From assembly GCA_002329155.1 (NCBI GenBank), contig DCXY01000032.1, forward strand, positions 10,550 to 74,549: 64,000 bases of DNA, read 5' to 3'. This document shows, one piece after another, positions 7,775 through 20,500 of this stretch (positions are counted from its first letter, which is position 1; the number at the start of each line of letters is the position of its first letter). The stretch is from Stenotrophomonas sp. UBA2124 (GTDB lineage Bacteria > Pseudomonadota > Gammaproteobacteria > Xanthomonadales > Xanthomonadaceae). Position numbers and translations under genes: made by a program. The notes below the pieces were generated by a model. It was given only the letters and a program-made list of their open reading frames with translations. It did no database searches and was not told the DNA's origin.

Positions 7775-8382
7775 AGCAGGCCGCAGGCTTCACCCTGATT
7801 GAAGTGATGATCGCCATCACCGTGATGGCAGTCCTGAGCGTGATCAGTTGGCGGGCCTTGGATAGTGTCTCCCGCAGCGAGGAGCACCTGCGGGCGGTGG
7901 ATGCAGAAACCGCCGATGCGCTCAGGGTGCTGCAGCAGTTCCAGCGCGATATCGAGATGCGTGCCGACGATGCACTGATGAATGGTGCGGTGCGCCCTGC
8001 GGACAAGCCGCAGCGCCTGCTGCCGCCATCGTTGGCCAGCGAGCGTTTTCCCGATGGCGGCTTTGCCATTGAAATCACCCGTACGGTCGGGAGCCAGGAG
8101 CAGCAATGGCAGCGCGTACGCTGGTGGACACACGGCGGGCGGTTGCTGCGCGCCAGCGGCGTTCCCGGCGCCTACTATCCCCTGCCCTCGCCTGATCCGG
8201 GTCAGGCATTGCAGTTGGCTACCGATGTGCAGCAGTTCGATGTGCGTGCCTGGCAACCGGGTGCGGGCTGGATGCTGCTGCCCAGCCAGGGAGAGGCGTT
8301 GCCGGCAACCGGCATCGAGCTGCAGCTGGACATCGGCGGTGGCCGGGTGCCGCGTCACTACCGCCGCGTGCTGGGGCTTTAG
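7771..8382 (+). CDS. gspJ: type II secretion minor pseudopilin GspJ (HxcW-like)
   Basis: A 203-aa product starting at GTG 7771, which overlaps the gspI stop (GTGA). The leader is M-K-Q-A-A-G, with cleavage after G6, F7 first and E11 at +5. It is followed by a hydrophobic helix and then the larger beta domain usual for GspJ. GspJ with GspI and GspK forms the pseudopilus tip that contacts cargo. It is the last gene of the plus-strand H-I-J block and converges on the end of the giant exoprotein gene, with a strong hairpin between them. Confidence 0.88.
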   Translation: MKQAAGFTLIEVMIAITVMAVLSVISWRALDSVSRSEEHLRAVDAETADALRVLQQFQRDIEMRADDALMNGAVRPADKPQRLLPPSLASERFPDGGFAIEITRTVGSQEQQWQRVRWWTHGGRLLRASGVPGAYYPLPSPDPGQALQLATDVQQFDVRAWQPGAGWMLLPSQGEALPATGIELQLDIGGGRVPRHYRRVLGL

Positions 8383-8521
8383 CGGGCCTTTCATCTGAAA
8401 CACGTGGGGCCACGCCGGTAAGAAGCGGGACTTCGCCTTCAGCTGCCGCGTACTTTCCACCGCTGCAAGGGGTAAAGGCAGAAGAAGCCACCATCAGCGG
8501 GGTTGCGAGGCCTGCGCATCA

Positions 8522-8553
8522 GGGAGGCAGCGGCGGTTGTCCCGCTGCCTCCC
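8522..8553. terminator. 12-bp-stem hairpin between gspJ and the exoprotein gene
   Basis: GGGAGGCAGCGG (8522-8533) pairs perfectly with CCGCTGCCTCCC (8542-8553) around an 8-base loop. It lies 12 bases past the exoprotein stop and about 140 bases past gspJ. There is no clear U-run on either side, so it may act as a bidirectional or mRNA-stabilising hairpin rather than a textbook intrinsic terminator. Confidence 0.65.
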
Positions 8554-8564
8554 CTCAGGGCTGG

Positions 8565-11500
8565 TTACTGCTTGTGGGCGCCATCCACACCCAGCCGTGC
8601 TTCCGGCTCGTTGAACTGCGGCAGCTGGATCGCGCTGTCCGGGTCGTAGTTGCCAAAGGGCGAACGGGGCGCCTTGGCTGGCGTCAGGCTGCTGGTGCGG
8701 CCAAAGCCCAGCACTTCCACGCTGATCACCGAAGGCTGGCTGCGGCGTGCGTCATCCTGCGTCTTGCGCATCACATCCTGTGCGGCCTGGCTGGCGCTGC
8801 TTGCCGCCGCGCTGGCCGACGCCAGTGCGTTGACGTTCACCGCCGCCAGAGCGGGAATGCCCTTGCTCTCGCCCTGCACCTGGATGTTGGCTGCATTGAG
8901 CACCTGCAGTGCGGCCAGGTTGATGTTGCCCGATACACGGATACCCGCCTCGCCCGCATCAATGGTACCCAGCGGTGCAATCAGGTCCACATCGCCCGGC
9001 GGCACTTCCGGAATCGGGTTGAGGGTGGCGATACCGGCACCACTGGATGGCGCCAGCGGCGCCAGGGTCACGTTGCCCCATGCGTCGTATACGCGCCGCG
9101 GCGGCGTATACAGCAGCGTGGTAAGCGCACCGCGGCCGGCATTGATGTCGCCCTGCTCGGACCAGGCAAAGATGTCGCCGCCAAAGGTGGTCATCACCCG
9201 CGACAGGCCGAGCAACACGCTGTCTTGGCTGAACAGACGGATATCACCCTGCCCCTGTGTCACCAGGCCTGCAGTGGCCGGCGGCACCTCGCCCTGCACA
9301 CCCACCACGATCTGCCCGCCCGGTGCCATCAACTCGATGTTGCCGCCAAACAGCGTGCGTACACCGGCACCACCGTACATCACGATATCGCCGGTACGGT
9401 CGATGGTATTGCCGGCGGCATCCTTGTCCGGCACCAGTGTGGCGATTGCCTCGCGGCCACGCAGGTAGGAGCCAAAGCGCGGGCCGTCGGCATCGTTGTA
9501 TTCACGGCCACCTTCGCGCAGCTCGGCGTAATACACCTGGCGCAGGAAGATGCGCTGCTGCTCGCTGGGCAGTGCATCGAAATACGCCAGTGCATCGGCA
9601 CCGTCCACGTCCTGGCCAAAACGCTGCTTGAGCCAATCCTTCAGTTCCTTGTCGTATACCTTCACCGCCTTGCCGGGCTGGGATGCCAGTGACTGCTCAG
9701 GGTCGGCACGGTTGGCCGGGTCAAGGTAGCGTGCACGTATGGCGGCGAAGTTGATCTGCTGGTTGCCGGCGGTGAGTGCCACGCTGGCACCGGGGCGCTT
9801 GTCCCCCTGCACGATGCCGCCCAGGCTGACCACACTGGCCGCATCTTCCTGGCGCAGCTGGCGGCCGGCGACCACCTCCACATTGCCCGGCCCGGCCACG
9901 GTGACATTGGTCTGCACGATGTCGCGCCCGGCCTGCACCACGGTGATGTCGTTGGGGGTGTTGTTGAGGGCCCCGATATTGGAAACCAGGATATCCCTGC
10001 CAGCACGTACAACAGCCGGCGCAGCAATATCACGCCAGTCGACAACGCTACGCTTTCCATCCAGGTTTTGAGCCACCCAGCTGTTGCCGGTAACGAGCCC
10101 GATGATGTCACCATTCACCGCATAGAAGCGGTTCGGTGCTCCACCATTGGCACGCTGATCTGCAAACCGTGGGAGATTGGGGCCAAAATTGAACAAGGCT
10201 CGCCCCAGAATCGAGCCATCGTCCGATCGGTTAAAAATTGATGCTCCCTTCATCACCGCATTGAATGCCGGATCAAATGGGGAAGGCAGGCGGGTATCGG
10301 CCCCTGAACTGCTGATGGCGGGTGCAGACTGCGGTACCAGTATTGATTCCATGGCCAGCACTTCGAGGCTGCCATCCGCAGAAGGTGCAGTAAGCAGTAC
10401 GTTTTTGTTGACGCCATCAATTTGGCGTAGCCGGATGCTGCCGTTGGCAGCCAGTAGACTCAGCTTTGATGGGTACAGCCAGTAATTGACTCCACCAGAG
10501 GTGGATTGAAAGGAGTCGTAATCCACGTCCCCTAGACGATTCTGTCGGGCACTGGAATCGTCCTGAAGGCCTGGGGTCAGGTCGCCACCTGCGGAAATAA
10601 GATTTACAGCGGTGTTCCGCGTCCACAACGAATACCAGCTCTCTCCCGCTGCTGTACGTCCATCTGTCAAGCTGATCTTGTTGAGATTCGCCACGGAAGT
10701 ACGCCCGGCATCGGCAGTGCCGCCCAGGACTACATCGCCGCGTGCCTGCAGCGTAGCCACTGCGTCACCGAGCACCAAGACTGGCCCCTCCATTGCCTGA
10801 CTGCCCTGCGCGCTGAAAGGATCCTCCGTCCGCAGGTTCAGGTATAGAGGCCGGTAGTGCTCGGCAGCAGTGGCAATACGGCCGATACGCGCAGCATCCA
10901 TCTGCAATCGGCCACGCAGGTTGACGATGTTGCCGTTCAGAGCGAGCTTCTGGAATCTACCGGATTGCTGCTCTTCAACAGGCACCAAGTTGGGGTTCAA
11001 GGCGCCACCGAGGCGAAGCAACAGGTCACCGCCACCGGTGAGGTGCAGCTGGTTGTCGCCTGTAACCCGGCCGGTACTCCCCACTGCCGCCACGATCGCC
11101 GACGAATGCTCGCCATTGCTGCCACCCTTGGCAGCAATGATGCCCCCGTGCCGTCCTGCCTCCAACAGAAGGTTGCCACCACCCAGCGCGCCAAATCCGG
11201 TAAATCCGACCATGCGAGCACCCTCCATGAAATCACTGGTGCGTGTATAGGCACCAAAATTTATCCACCAGCTGGTGAGCGTCGAATCGGCACCACCTGT
11301 GCCTGGATTGCCTTGACGCCACAACCAGTTGCTGACCGAGCTGGAATCGTAAGCCGCCCTGCGATTGGTCTTTCCATCGGGCTTGACCAGCCCGACCTCG
11401 GCATTTGCAGTCCATACGTCACCTTGAATGTCCCGGCCGGCGGCCACGGTCAGATTGCCGCCATGGTCTGGATACCATGCCCGCCATGCGGCCAGCGCCG

Positions 11501-14500
11501 CGTCGTAACGGCCGTCTCCCTGTGCAGGGCCGAGTATTGGCGTACCTTCTCCCAGCGATGCCCGACCGGGCGTAGAGAAAGCGGCATCCACTCCGCCGCC
11601 CAGAGTAGTGGCAATGCCTGCGGTGTAGACCCCGTAACCGGACTTCATGATCACGTCCCGCGCAGCAAGCAACTGGAGATCACCCGTACCTGTGCGAACT
11701 ACGCTCCACATGGGGGTGCCTACCAGGCTTCCATACTCAGTTTTCTCTATTAAAGTTCCACCGCCCGTGCAGTAGTTGCCCATTTTGCAGAATTCGTCAT
11801 CCGAAAACCCAAGTATCCCGGCGAGTTCTCTGACGGGCTTGCCAGCGTAGCTTTCATCACCCCACCAATATAGGGATGCCTGCTTTGTAAGGGTACGCTC
11901 CGGGACAGCGCAGTAATTCCCCATCTTGCAGAAGTCATCATCCGAAAAACCAAGCATCCCGGCGAGTTCTTTGACGGGCTTGCCAGCGTAGCTTTCATCG
12001 CCCCACCAATATAGGGATGCTTGCTTTGTCAGGACCCGTTCCGCGCCTATCCAGGTAGTCGTGGTCCGTGCCGTACCTATCGTGCCGTAATGGCTGTCGG
12101 CCAGTATCAGGTCACCCGTTGCATCCGGGCGGCGGTACCTCGGGTCAGCCGCGTCGATATCGGCACCGGCAACGGCGGTCAGGTCCCAGGATGTGGTCCC
12201 TTCGGGCAGCAGTGCCGCCAGTCCCCAGTTTCGACCCTGGCGTCCATCAGAACCCGCAGGGCGCAGATTGACAGGCTTGCCATCCTTGAGCTTCACCTGG
12301 GTCATGCTGGGAATGAGCGCCCCGGGTGCAAGAGTGACTGTGTCAGCCAACTGCAGGTCTGCTGGCAGCGGCACACCCGCCGGCCAACTCTGCGCAGCGA
12401 GCCGTGTTGAATTCGGCAGCCTGAAGCCGGCGCCGAGGCGCGCTCCCGTCTGCAGCTGCAGTGGCTCCTTCAGCAGAGTACCGGCAGCATAGACATGGCC
12501 GTCGGCGGTGGTGATGGCAGCGGGCAATACCGTGCCTGCCGCCAACTGCAGCTGGCCGCCCAGTGCCATCTCGACCGGAAGCACGGTACCTGCAGGTAGC
12601 GCCGTGGCAGCGAACGGGATGGCGTAGTTCAGCACAGCGTCCTTCCGGTACCGCGTACCAGCAAGCAGCGTTACTCCATCAATGGGAACCACGATATCGC
12701 CATCCAACGGCGTGATCGGGTTGCCATTGGTATCGAATGCTTCGCCCAACAACCAGCCAGCGTCGTCAGGGCTGTCAGGTGGTGGCGTGAAGCCATCATT
12801 GATGCTGCCATATATGTTCAGGTCACCCTGCGCGCGCAGCACCAGCGCGGCCGACTCTCCATAACCGCGGCGAGCCGGATCGGCCCGGTTTGCCGCCGGG
12901 CCATAGCGATAGCCGGAGAGGTCAAGGTCGCCACTTACCGTCAGGTCACCCTTCGGGTTATCTGCTGTTATCGTACCGATGATCTCCACGCCCGGGCGAA
13001 GCCGCACTTTGCCCAGAGCGGCCATGCGCGAGGACAACGCCGTGTTGGCCAGCGAGCCATCCATCCAACGCTGGCTATCGGGATCCACCACGTCGTTGAG
13101 CCAGGCCTGGGTGATAAGCTGCGGGCGGTTGCCATTGACGTTCCGGACCGCCGCCAATGGTGCATTGTCATACCGACGGAACGCATTGACGAAGATGTCG
13201 CGGGCGCCATCCACCTTGATGCCTGAAGAAGCCTGTATCGCGGCATCGTTGGTACCTACACGTGGCACATTGATGGTAAGTGTGCCACGAGCGACGCCGT
13301 CGTTCTGTCCGGCGCCTTTACCAATCTTCACATCGGTGCCACTACGCAGGTCCACCTTCGCCTGCGGCCCAAACGTCACTCCGCTCCTGGTACTGGTCAA
13401 TTCGACGATGGCGCGGTTGGGGCTGTCGATGATCTTGCCATAGCTGTCCACGCGCAGTGCGGTGCCGTGCGCATCCAACATGCCGTCGATCTGCAGGCTG
13501 TCGCGCGCGGCCAAACGGATGCTTCCAACCTGCTCGCCGCTGGCATCAAGCCTGCCGGCCACCCGCAGGCTTCCACCATCCATGCTGATCGCTATATTCC
13601 TAGCCCTCAACGTGTCCTCGATCGTGAGGTCGCCCTCCTTGAACTGGAAGCCGCGGGTTCCATGGAAACCACCAGCATCCAACCGCGTGTTCAAGGCACT
13701 GAAGTCGGTAAGTTGCCGCGCACGCAGGAAGAGCTCGCCAGAATCGTACGGCACAATGCTTCCACCGGCCTGCTGTCGGCCACTGGCCTGGCCAGACAGC
13801 GTGCCAAGCAGGTCAACGCGGCCACCACGCTCGCCCAATGCCGTGGCGGAAACTCTACCGGCGCGGTTGTTCTGCGCCGATACATTGATGTGTGAGCCTT
13901 CCGCTGCGGTTATGCTGCCCTTCTGGGCAGTCAGCTCGACGTCACCGCCCCAACTGAAACGTTCCACGTCGCTGAGCTGGATTTTCCTGCCAGACAGGTC
14001 CAGCCGTGCATTGGCACCCAGCGTGAGCGAGTCCACGGCATTGGCCTGCAGCCGGCCGGAGGCCAGTGAGACGTTGCCATCGATATCAATGTTCTGCGCC
14101 TGCAACGAGAGTTCCGCACCCAGCGCATCCGCATTCTGTGCATCGCCCCTGCCTTTGATGTGCAGGTCACCGCTGGTACGTACTGCAAGGCGTGCGCCGG
14201 CTGCGCCGGTTATCAGCGGTGCATTGATGTCAATGCTGCCACCGGTGTATTGCCAACCGCCATCCGCCAGATATGCGTCCTGGCCCTGGTGTACGGAGAG
14301 GCTGCCCTTGCTGCCGAACTGCAGTTGACTGGCAACATTGAAACTCAGGTTTTCAAAGCCCAGTACCTTGCGGTCAGCCGGCACCTCCGAACTGGGACGG
14401 GAGAAGGGGGCCCGATCCAGCACCACTGTATCGGCATTGATTTCCAACTGCCCCCGACCCAGCCGATCGACCATGGCGGCAGCTGTTGGCTGCGTCTGCC

Positions 14501-17500
14501 TGCTGACGGGGTTGCTGGTGGCTGGAATGGTCCCATCCCAGATCAGCGACTGGGCAAATATGCGGGCTTTGTCGCCTGCCTCGCCGTAACCATGAATGGC
14601 CGGTGCACCCAACACCAGCTGACGCATCGCGCTGCGCCCCGTAGCAGAGCTGCGGGTATCCAGATCAACACTGCCAAACACATTGATGGCATCGCGGGCA
14701 CTGAGGCTCAGCGCCTCCAGGGCAGGCGCACCAATGGCCGTATTTCCCCGCAACAGCTGCTGCAGCACCTGTTGGTTGAGTGACAGCCCCTGCGGCAGAA
14801 TGCCCGCTGACGCAGCGGCCTGCAGCGCCTGCGCGTTGCCAAGGTTTATTGACGACATGCTCAATCCCAAGCGGCGTGTACCGTAGCTCACACTGTCACG
14901 GAGCAGGAATTCGCCTTCTGTTGAGATGCCGATGCTGCCCTCGGAAACCAACCGCGTGTCGCCTTCGCAATCGGCTGCAGCGCAACCGCCAATATCAATG
15001 GAGACCTTGGCACCCGTGCCACCTGACAACAGGTTCACCTCGCCATTGCTCAAGGCAAGGATCGCGGTTTCTGACCTCGTGTCACCTTGCAGCACGTAGC
15101 CATCGCGCGCATCGTAGGCGGCCTTCCCCTTGCCAAGGGTTGTGATGGTGGCCCCTTGTTCCACGGTAATGCCCTTGCCGCCAGGTAGGGCAGCAAGCAT
15201 CACTTCCGCTGCTTCCAGCGTGGCACCGGATCTCACCAGAAGTGACTGACTCGAAGCGGTCACGGTCACCGTGTTATCGCCGGCTGAGGCGCTTGCGCCA
15301 ATCACCAGTCGCGACGGCTGCAGCGCATTCAATGCATCAGCAAAGATGGCTGCACCATCGGAGATGCTGGCACTTTGCCCGGCGGCCAGTACCTCCAGCT
15401 CTCCACGGCTTGAGGTGGTTACAAATACCGAGCCTCCATAGCCCTTGCTCTCCGGTGCAGGGCTGAAGCGCGTGTCACCCTGGAAACTCAAGGCAGTGTT
15501 GCCATCCAGACCTGCACCCCTGCCCAGTTCGAGCCATAGCGTACCTGCGTCGATGCTGAGCGAGCCGCGTGGCCTACCACTACGCGTTGCGTTGTCGACA
15601 ACAAACTTGTCGTAAGGCGTTTCGTTATAGCCTGAGTGCCGGCGGACGACATCGGCGGGGGTGAGCAGCATGTCGCTGAACAACACATTTGAAGACTCAC
15701 CGAGCCCGTGCTGTTGCTGTGCGCTCAATCGCCACGAGCCGGTGCCGGTTGCGACAGGTGCCACCGCAATGGTGCTGGCGCCCCCCAGCTCCACACGGTA
15801 CGCACCGGGCTGGAGCGCATAGGATGCCGGCAGCAGTACATAGGTTCCCGCAGCCAGACCCGGTACTCCCGCAGGCACGGTAACCCGCTGCCCCACCATC
15901 GGGTCGTCACCACCTTGTGCCATGTCGGCTGGTGCAACGGTACCTTTGTAGGACGGCAGCAATGCATAAACGCGGTTACCTGTCGCGCTGAAGCCAAAGC
16001 TCGGGTTTGCGTCGATCAAAGGGTGGTTGAGAACGTCTACTGAACCACCCCGGCCACTGACGAAGCCCGCACCGCTCAATGTGCCACCACCGGACATGTC
16101 CAGCAGTGCACCCTTGTCGACAGTGATGGAGTTGGCCGTCAGCTGCACGCCTTGCTGTCTTCCGTCAGGAGTCCGCCCAATCCATCCTGGCTGGACCGTC
16201 GCTCCTTCAAGCTTCCAGCTGATGCCATCGGTGGTACCTCCATAGGGAATGCTTATACCCGCCGCGCTGGTGGAGGTCACACTGCCGGTCAGCAGATGGA
16301 CACGCGAAGCTCCGGTTCCTGCTTCGTTGCGTCCCCCCAACTGCAAGGATCCCAAGGGAACTCGTACCACCCCCCCCTGTTCGATACCGGCAGCCAGCAG
16401 CGTCAGACCACCCAAAGCCGACTGTGGTGCGGCCGGATCCGCCCCCTGCCCGAAGATTCGCAACAAGCCTTTTGAGTTGGTCCAATAGGCGGCTCCCTGG
16501 CTTTTCTGGGCAGTGGACAAGCCGACAGCGATGCGTGCCCTGCTGTTGGTGGTGGGGTAAATCTGTGCCGCGGTTATATCCAATGCCGATGGTGCCAGCA
16601 GCTGCGTTGGAACATGGGCATTGGAACTGCTTATGCCTCGCAGCAGACGTACGTCCCCTTTTGAGTCCAACGCTACTTTGGAGAAGTTCTCCAGATCGAC
16701 GGCATCACGCAGATCGATCAGATCAGCCCGGGCAAGGAAGCCGTGCTCCTTGTCGCTTGCGGCTGCCAGCGGGGTGATGAAGGGATCATTCACATTCACC
16801 TGAAACCAGCGCGCCTGTGCCAGGCGCAGGTAGGGCGCCTGGATATTGAACACGGTACCAGCACTACTGGCTTCGCTCATTCCGATGGCGGCGCCACTCA
16901 CCCCGTACAGGCGGAGGCTTTGACCGAGGCGAAGGTCAACATTCCCCTGCACCCGCAGATCGGAGAACAAGGAAAGGTGGTCAAAACCCCCCGCCTCGAT
17001 CTGGTCAACCCCCAGTACGGCACGCCCAAACTCCGGCTCACTGGTCGTCGTTGCGCCTTCTTCCGCATGCTGCACCAAGGTTAGCGAGCGCGGGCCGGCC
17101 ACGGTGGGCGTCACCTTGGCCTTGTCGTAGATGCCCCCTCCAAAGGCCACGCCCAACGTGCCCCCTTGTGCGCCATCGCCACCGGCCTTGGCACGCATCA
17201 ACCCATCCAGCAACAGACCGTTGGCAGAGCGCAGCACGATGGTGCCGCCATTGCTTGCAACTTTTCGGTTGCCCTGCCCTTCGATGTACAGTTCAGCGGC
17301 CGCACCGGAAGCATCCAGAACTGCGCCACGCTCAATTACCACGAACGCATCTGGTGGGCGGTTCGCGATCTGGTCCTTGTTTTCCCAGTCCAGGGCACCG
17401 CCGATCTCGATACTGCCGCCATCGCTCAACAGGCCCTGGCGCCGGCCAGCCGGGTCAACCTGCACATGGCTCTGGCCAGACACGTCAAGCAGCGCACCCT

Positions 17501-20500
17501 TGCCGATACGGTACTGCGCCGCGCTGGCATCCGGCCTGTAGTTCATCTGCGGGGTGCGCACATCGTCGAGCGCGATGCGGCCAGCCTTGGCCCTCAGCGT
17601 GCCGTCAACCGATATGTCGCCGGCCCCGAGCAGAGAGATGGATTGACCGGGGTCCACAGTGATCTGCGCGCCCTGTCCGATGCTGATGTCGCCACCGGCA
17701 AAGTTCCGTTCCGAGCGCAGGGTCAGGCTTGCGCCAGTGCGCTGGGAAACCCTGCCGGTAGCTGGATTGACCATGTATAGCGGCGCGTCCCACAGACTCA
17801 GTGCGTCGCTGGCCGAAGCGGCCTGCGCCGCGCCTTCACCGAAACGAAGACTAGGACTGGACACGTCGACTGTGGTGCCTTCGGCAACCCGCATGCCTTC
17901 ATGCCCGTTGATGTCGTACTGGCTGAAGCCCGTCCGCATCAGTGAAGGATCCAGCAGCAGCATGTCGGGGTCGGTGTCACCGGCCGCACCAATCACAACG
18001 CTCCCACCAGTAGCCAGCCGCAACCTGCCACCGCCCGTGACGCCGAGCCCACTGAGCTCTCCTTTCATCTGCAGGCGGCCACTACCATCGGTGCTCACCT
18101 GCGCACTGTTGGCCAACAGGCTTATGTTTCCACCCTTGCCGCCCGTGGTCTTACCACCCGCGTCCACGTAGCCCGACGCATTCACGCTTATCCTTGCGCC
18201 CTGCATCACGTTCACGTCATGGCTGCTCTCCAGTTGCAGACTGCCGCCATCCATCCAGGCTCGCCCAGCGGTGCTGGCCCCATCAAGCAGCTGGTTGCTC
18301 CAGCGCCCATGAAGATCAATCCGCGCATTGGCACCGACGTTGATCACCCCTCTGTCCTGGGGCTGCAGTGCAGCAACCTGGTCAGCACGGTTCTTCAGCA
18401 GATTGCTCGCGGCTATACTGCCGCCAGCAATACGCACACGGCCATCAAGGTCAATCCTGTTACCGGCCAGTACCAGTTCGCCACCGTCCACGAGACTCAG
18501 GTCGTCATCAAGCTCAATGGTGCCCCGTGTTGCAAGGTCAATCCGGCCCCACTGTTGTTCGCTGAGGCGCTTGCTGTCCAGCCACACCGTATTGCCGCGC
18601 ATTTCGTCCAATGCGGTCTGCAGCGACCAACTGCGTTCGTCCTGCTCCAGCTCGGCTATACGCAGCTGTGACAGGAATGCATCATTTCGGCCGATGCCGT
18701 CATAGCGCCCAACCCACAACTGCGCGCCTCGCGCAATCGCGTTCTGTGCCTGTGATACACCTCCGGTACCCGAGGCGGCCTTGCGAACCTGGGCGGAGCC
18801 AGTGAACGTTGAGGTATCCACCTGACCTTGCAATATTGCCGTGGGCGCGGAAACCAGCAGCCGCCCGGCGTCACGCCCCACGGTATAGCCATTCTCGTAG
18901 CGCGCCTCGCTGGCGATTACCGGGTTACGGAAGGCGTCCGTCACCCCCCATCGCTGCTGTTCCACTTCGTGCCCGCGATAGAACCCGACGAAACGGGTGT
19001 TCGCCGGCGCATCCTCAAGGCGGTACAGCATGCCATCGTCGCCACGCAGCCAACTGCTCCGGACGACACCGCTGGCAACATCCAGACTGCCACCGGCCAG
19101 ATTGATGTGCGAGCCACTGCTGCTGACAACCTCGTTACCGGCAAGCTGCAACGTGCCGCCCACCGAGGCCCATTCGCTCATTGAGCGACCCAGCAGGCCA
19201 AGGTAGCCACCTACTTCAAGCAAACCTCCCGCTGCGTACCATCGCTCGCCTGCATATCCACCCGTACCTGCGGGCACATAGGTAAGTTGCCGGCGATCCA
19301 CCCAGACCTTGTTGTTGTTGAGCTTGCCGCCATCACGGTTCTGCGGTGAATCCCGCAGCTCGTTGCCCTGTATGTTGATCTCCAGCTCGTTGCTTTCCAT
19401 CGACACCCGAACACCTGTCGCACCCGATACGTCCACCCTCGAACCATCTGCAAGCAGCGTGCGCTGGCGTGCATCCATGGTTATCTGGCCACCGGTTGCG
19501 ACGGTAAGCGAACCCGCCTGCGCGTCAATGCTGCCACCCGATACGATCTCCACGCGGGACTGGTCGCGCCTATCCTGCAGGCGCGACAGATTGTCGAATG
19601 TCCCCGCAGCCGTGTTTGCTCTGATCCTGTCCTGCTCGGTAGATTCCTTGATCAGAGCTGCCAGCTGGCCATCGACGGCGGTAGCCTTGCCATCGTCCTC
19701 GATGAGCACGGCGGTGGTGGCACCCTTGGCCAGGGTCACGCTGCCCTGCGTATCACTGAGCGAGTTCAGCAGGTGCACGGTGCCACGCTGGTTCAGCGTG
19801 GTGGTGGCTACCGCCACGCCGGCCTGTTCCACCTCGCGCCCGGCCAGGGTGATATCGCCCTCGCGCGCACGGATGAGGCCGGTGTTGCGCACGCTGCCGG
19901 CGGTACTACCGGCAACGAAGCGCGGTGCGATCTCGTTGCCGCGCGTGGTGGAGCTGGTGTTCTCGGCCGTGCCCATGCCGCGGCGGATGACAAAACTGTC
20001 ACCCGCTGCCAACTGGGCCTGGCCCTTGCGGGTCTCGATCTGCCCCGCATTCTCCACGCTGCTGCCGGCCAGCAGCACGTAGCCACCGCCGCGCGTTGCA
20101 GTGGTGGGCTCATGCGTGGTGATGCGTGCGCCCTGCTCCACCAGCACCTTGCCAAGCGCGTCGGTCAGCGCGGCGGTGTTGGCATCGCTGCTGTACAGGC
20201 CCTTGTCACGGAACTGCGTGTCACTGATGCGGGCGGCCGCAGCCACCAGGTTGCGCACGTTGACCTGGCTGTTGTTGCCGAAGACCACACCGTTGCGGTT
20301 GCTGACAAATACGCTGCCGTTGGCCTTCAGCTGGCCCAGCAATTGACTGGGGCGCGCGTTGGGATCATTGACCCGGTTGAGCACCGCCCAGTCGGCGTTC
20401 TGCAGGAAGTTCAACGTGGTGTTGGCACCGATGTTGAAGGTTTCCCAGTTCAGGATGGCCTTGTCCGCGGTCTGCTCGATGCTGACCTGCACACGGCCAT

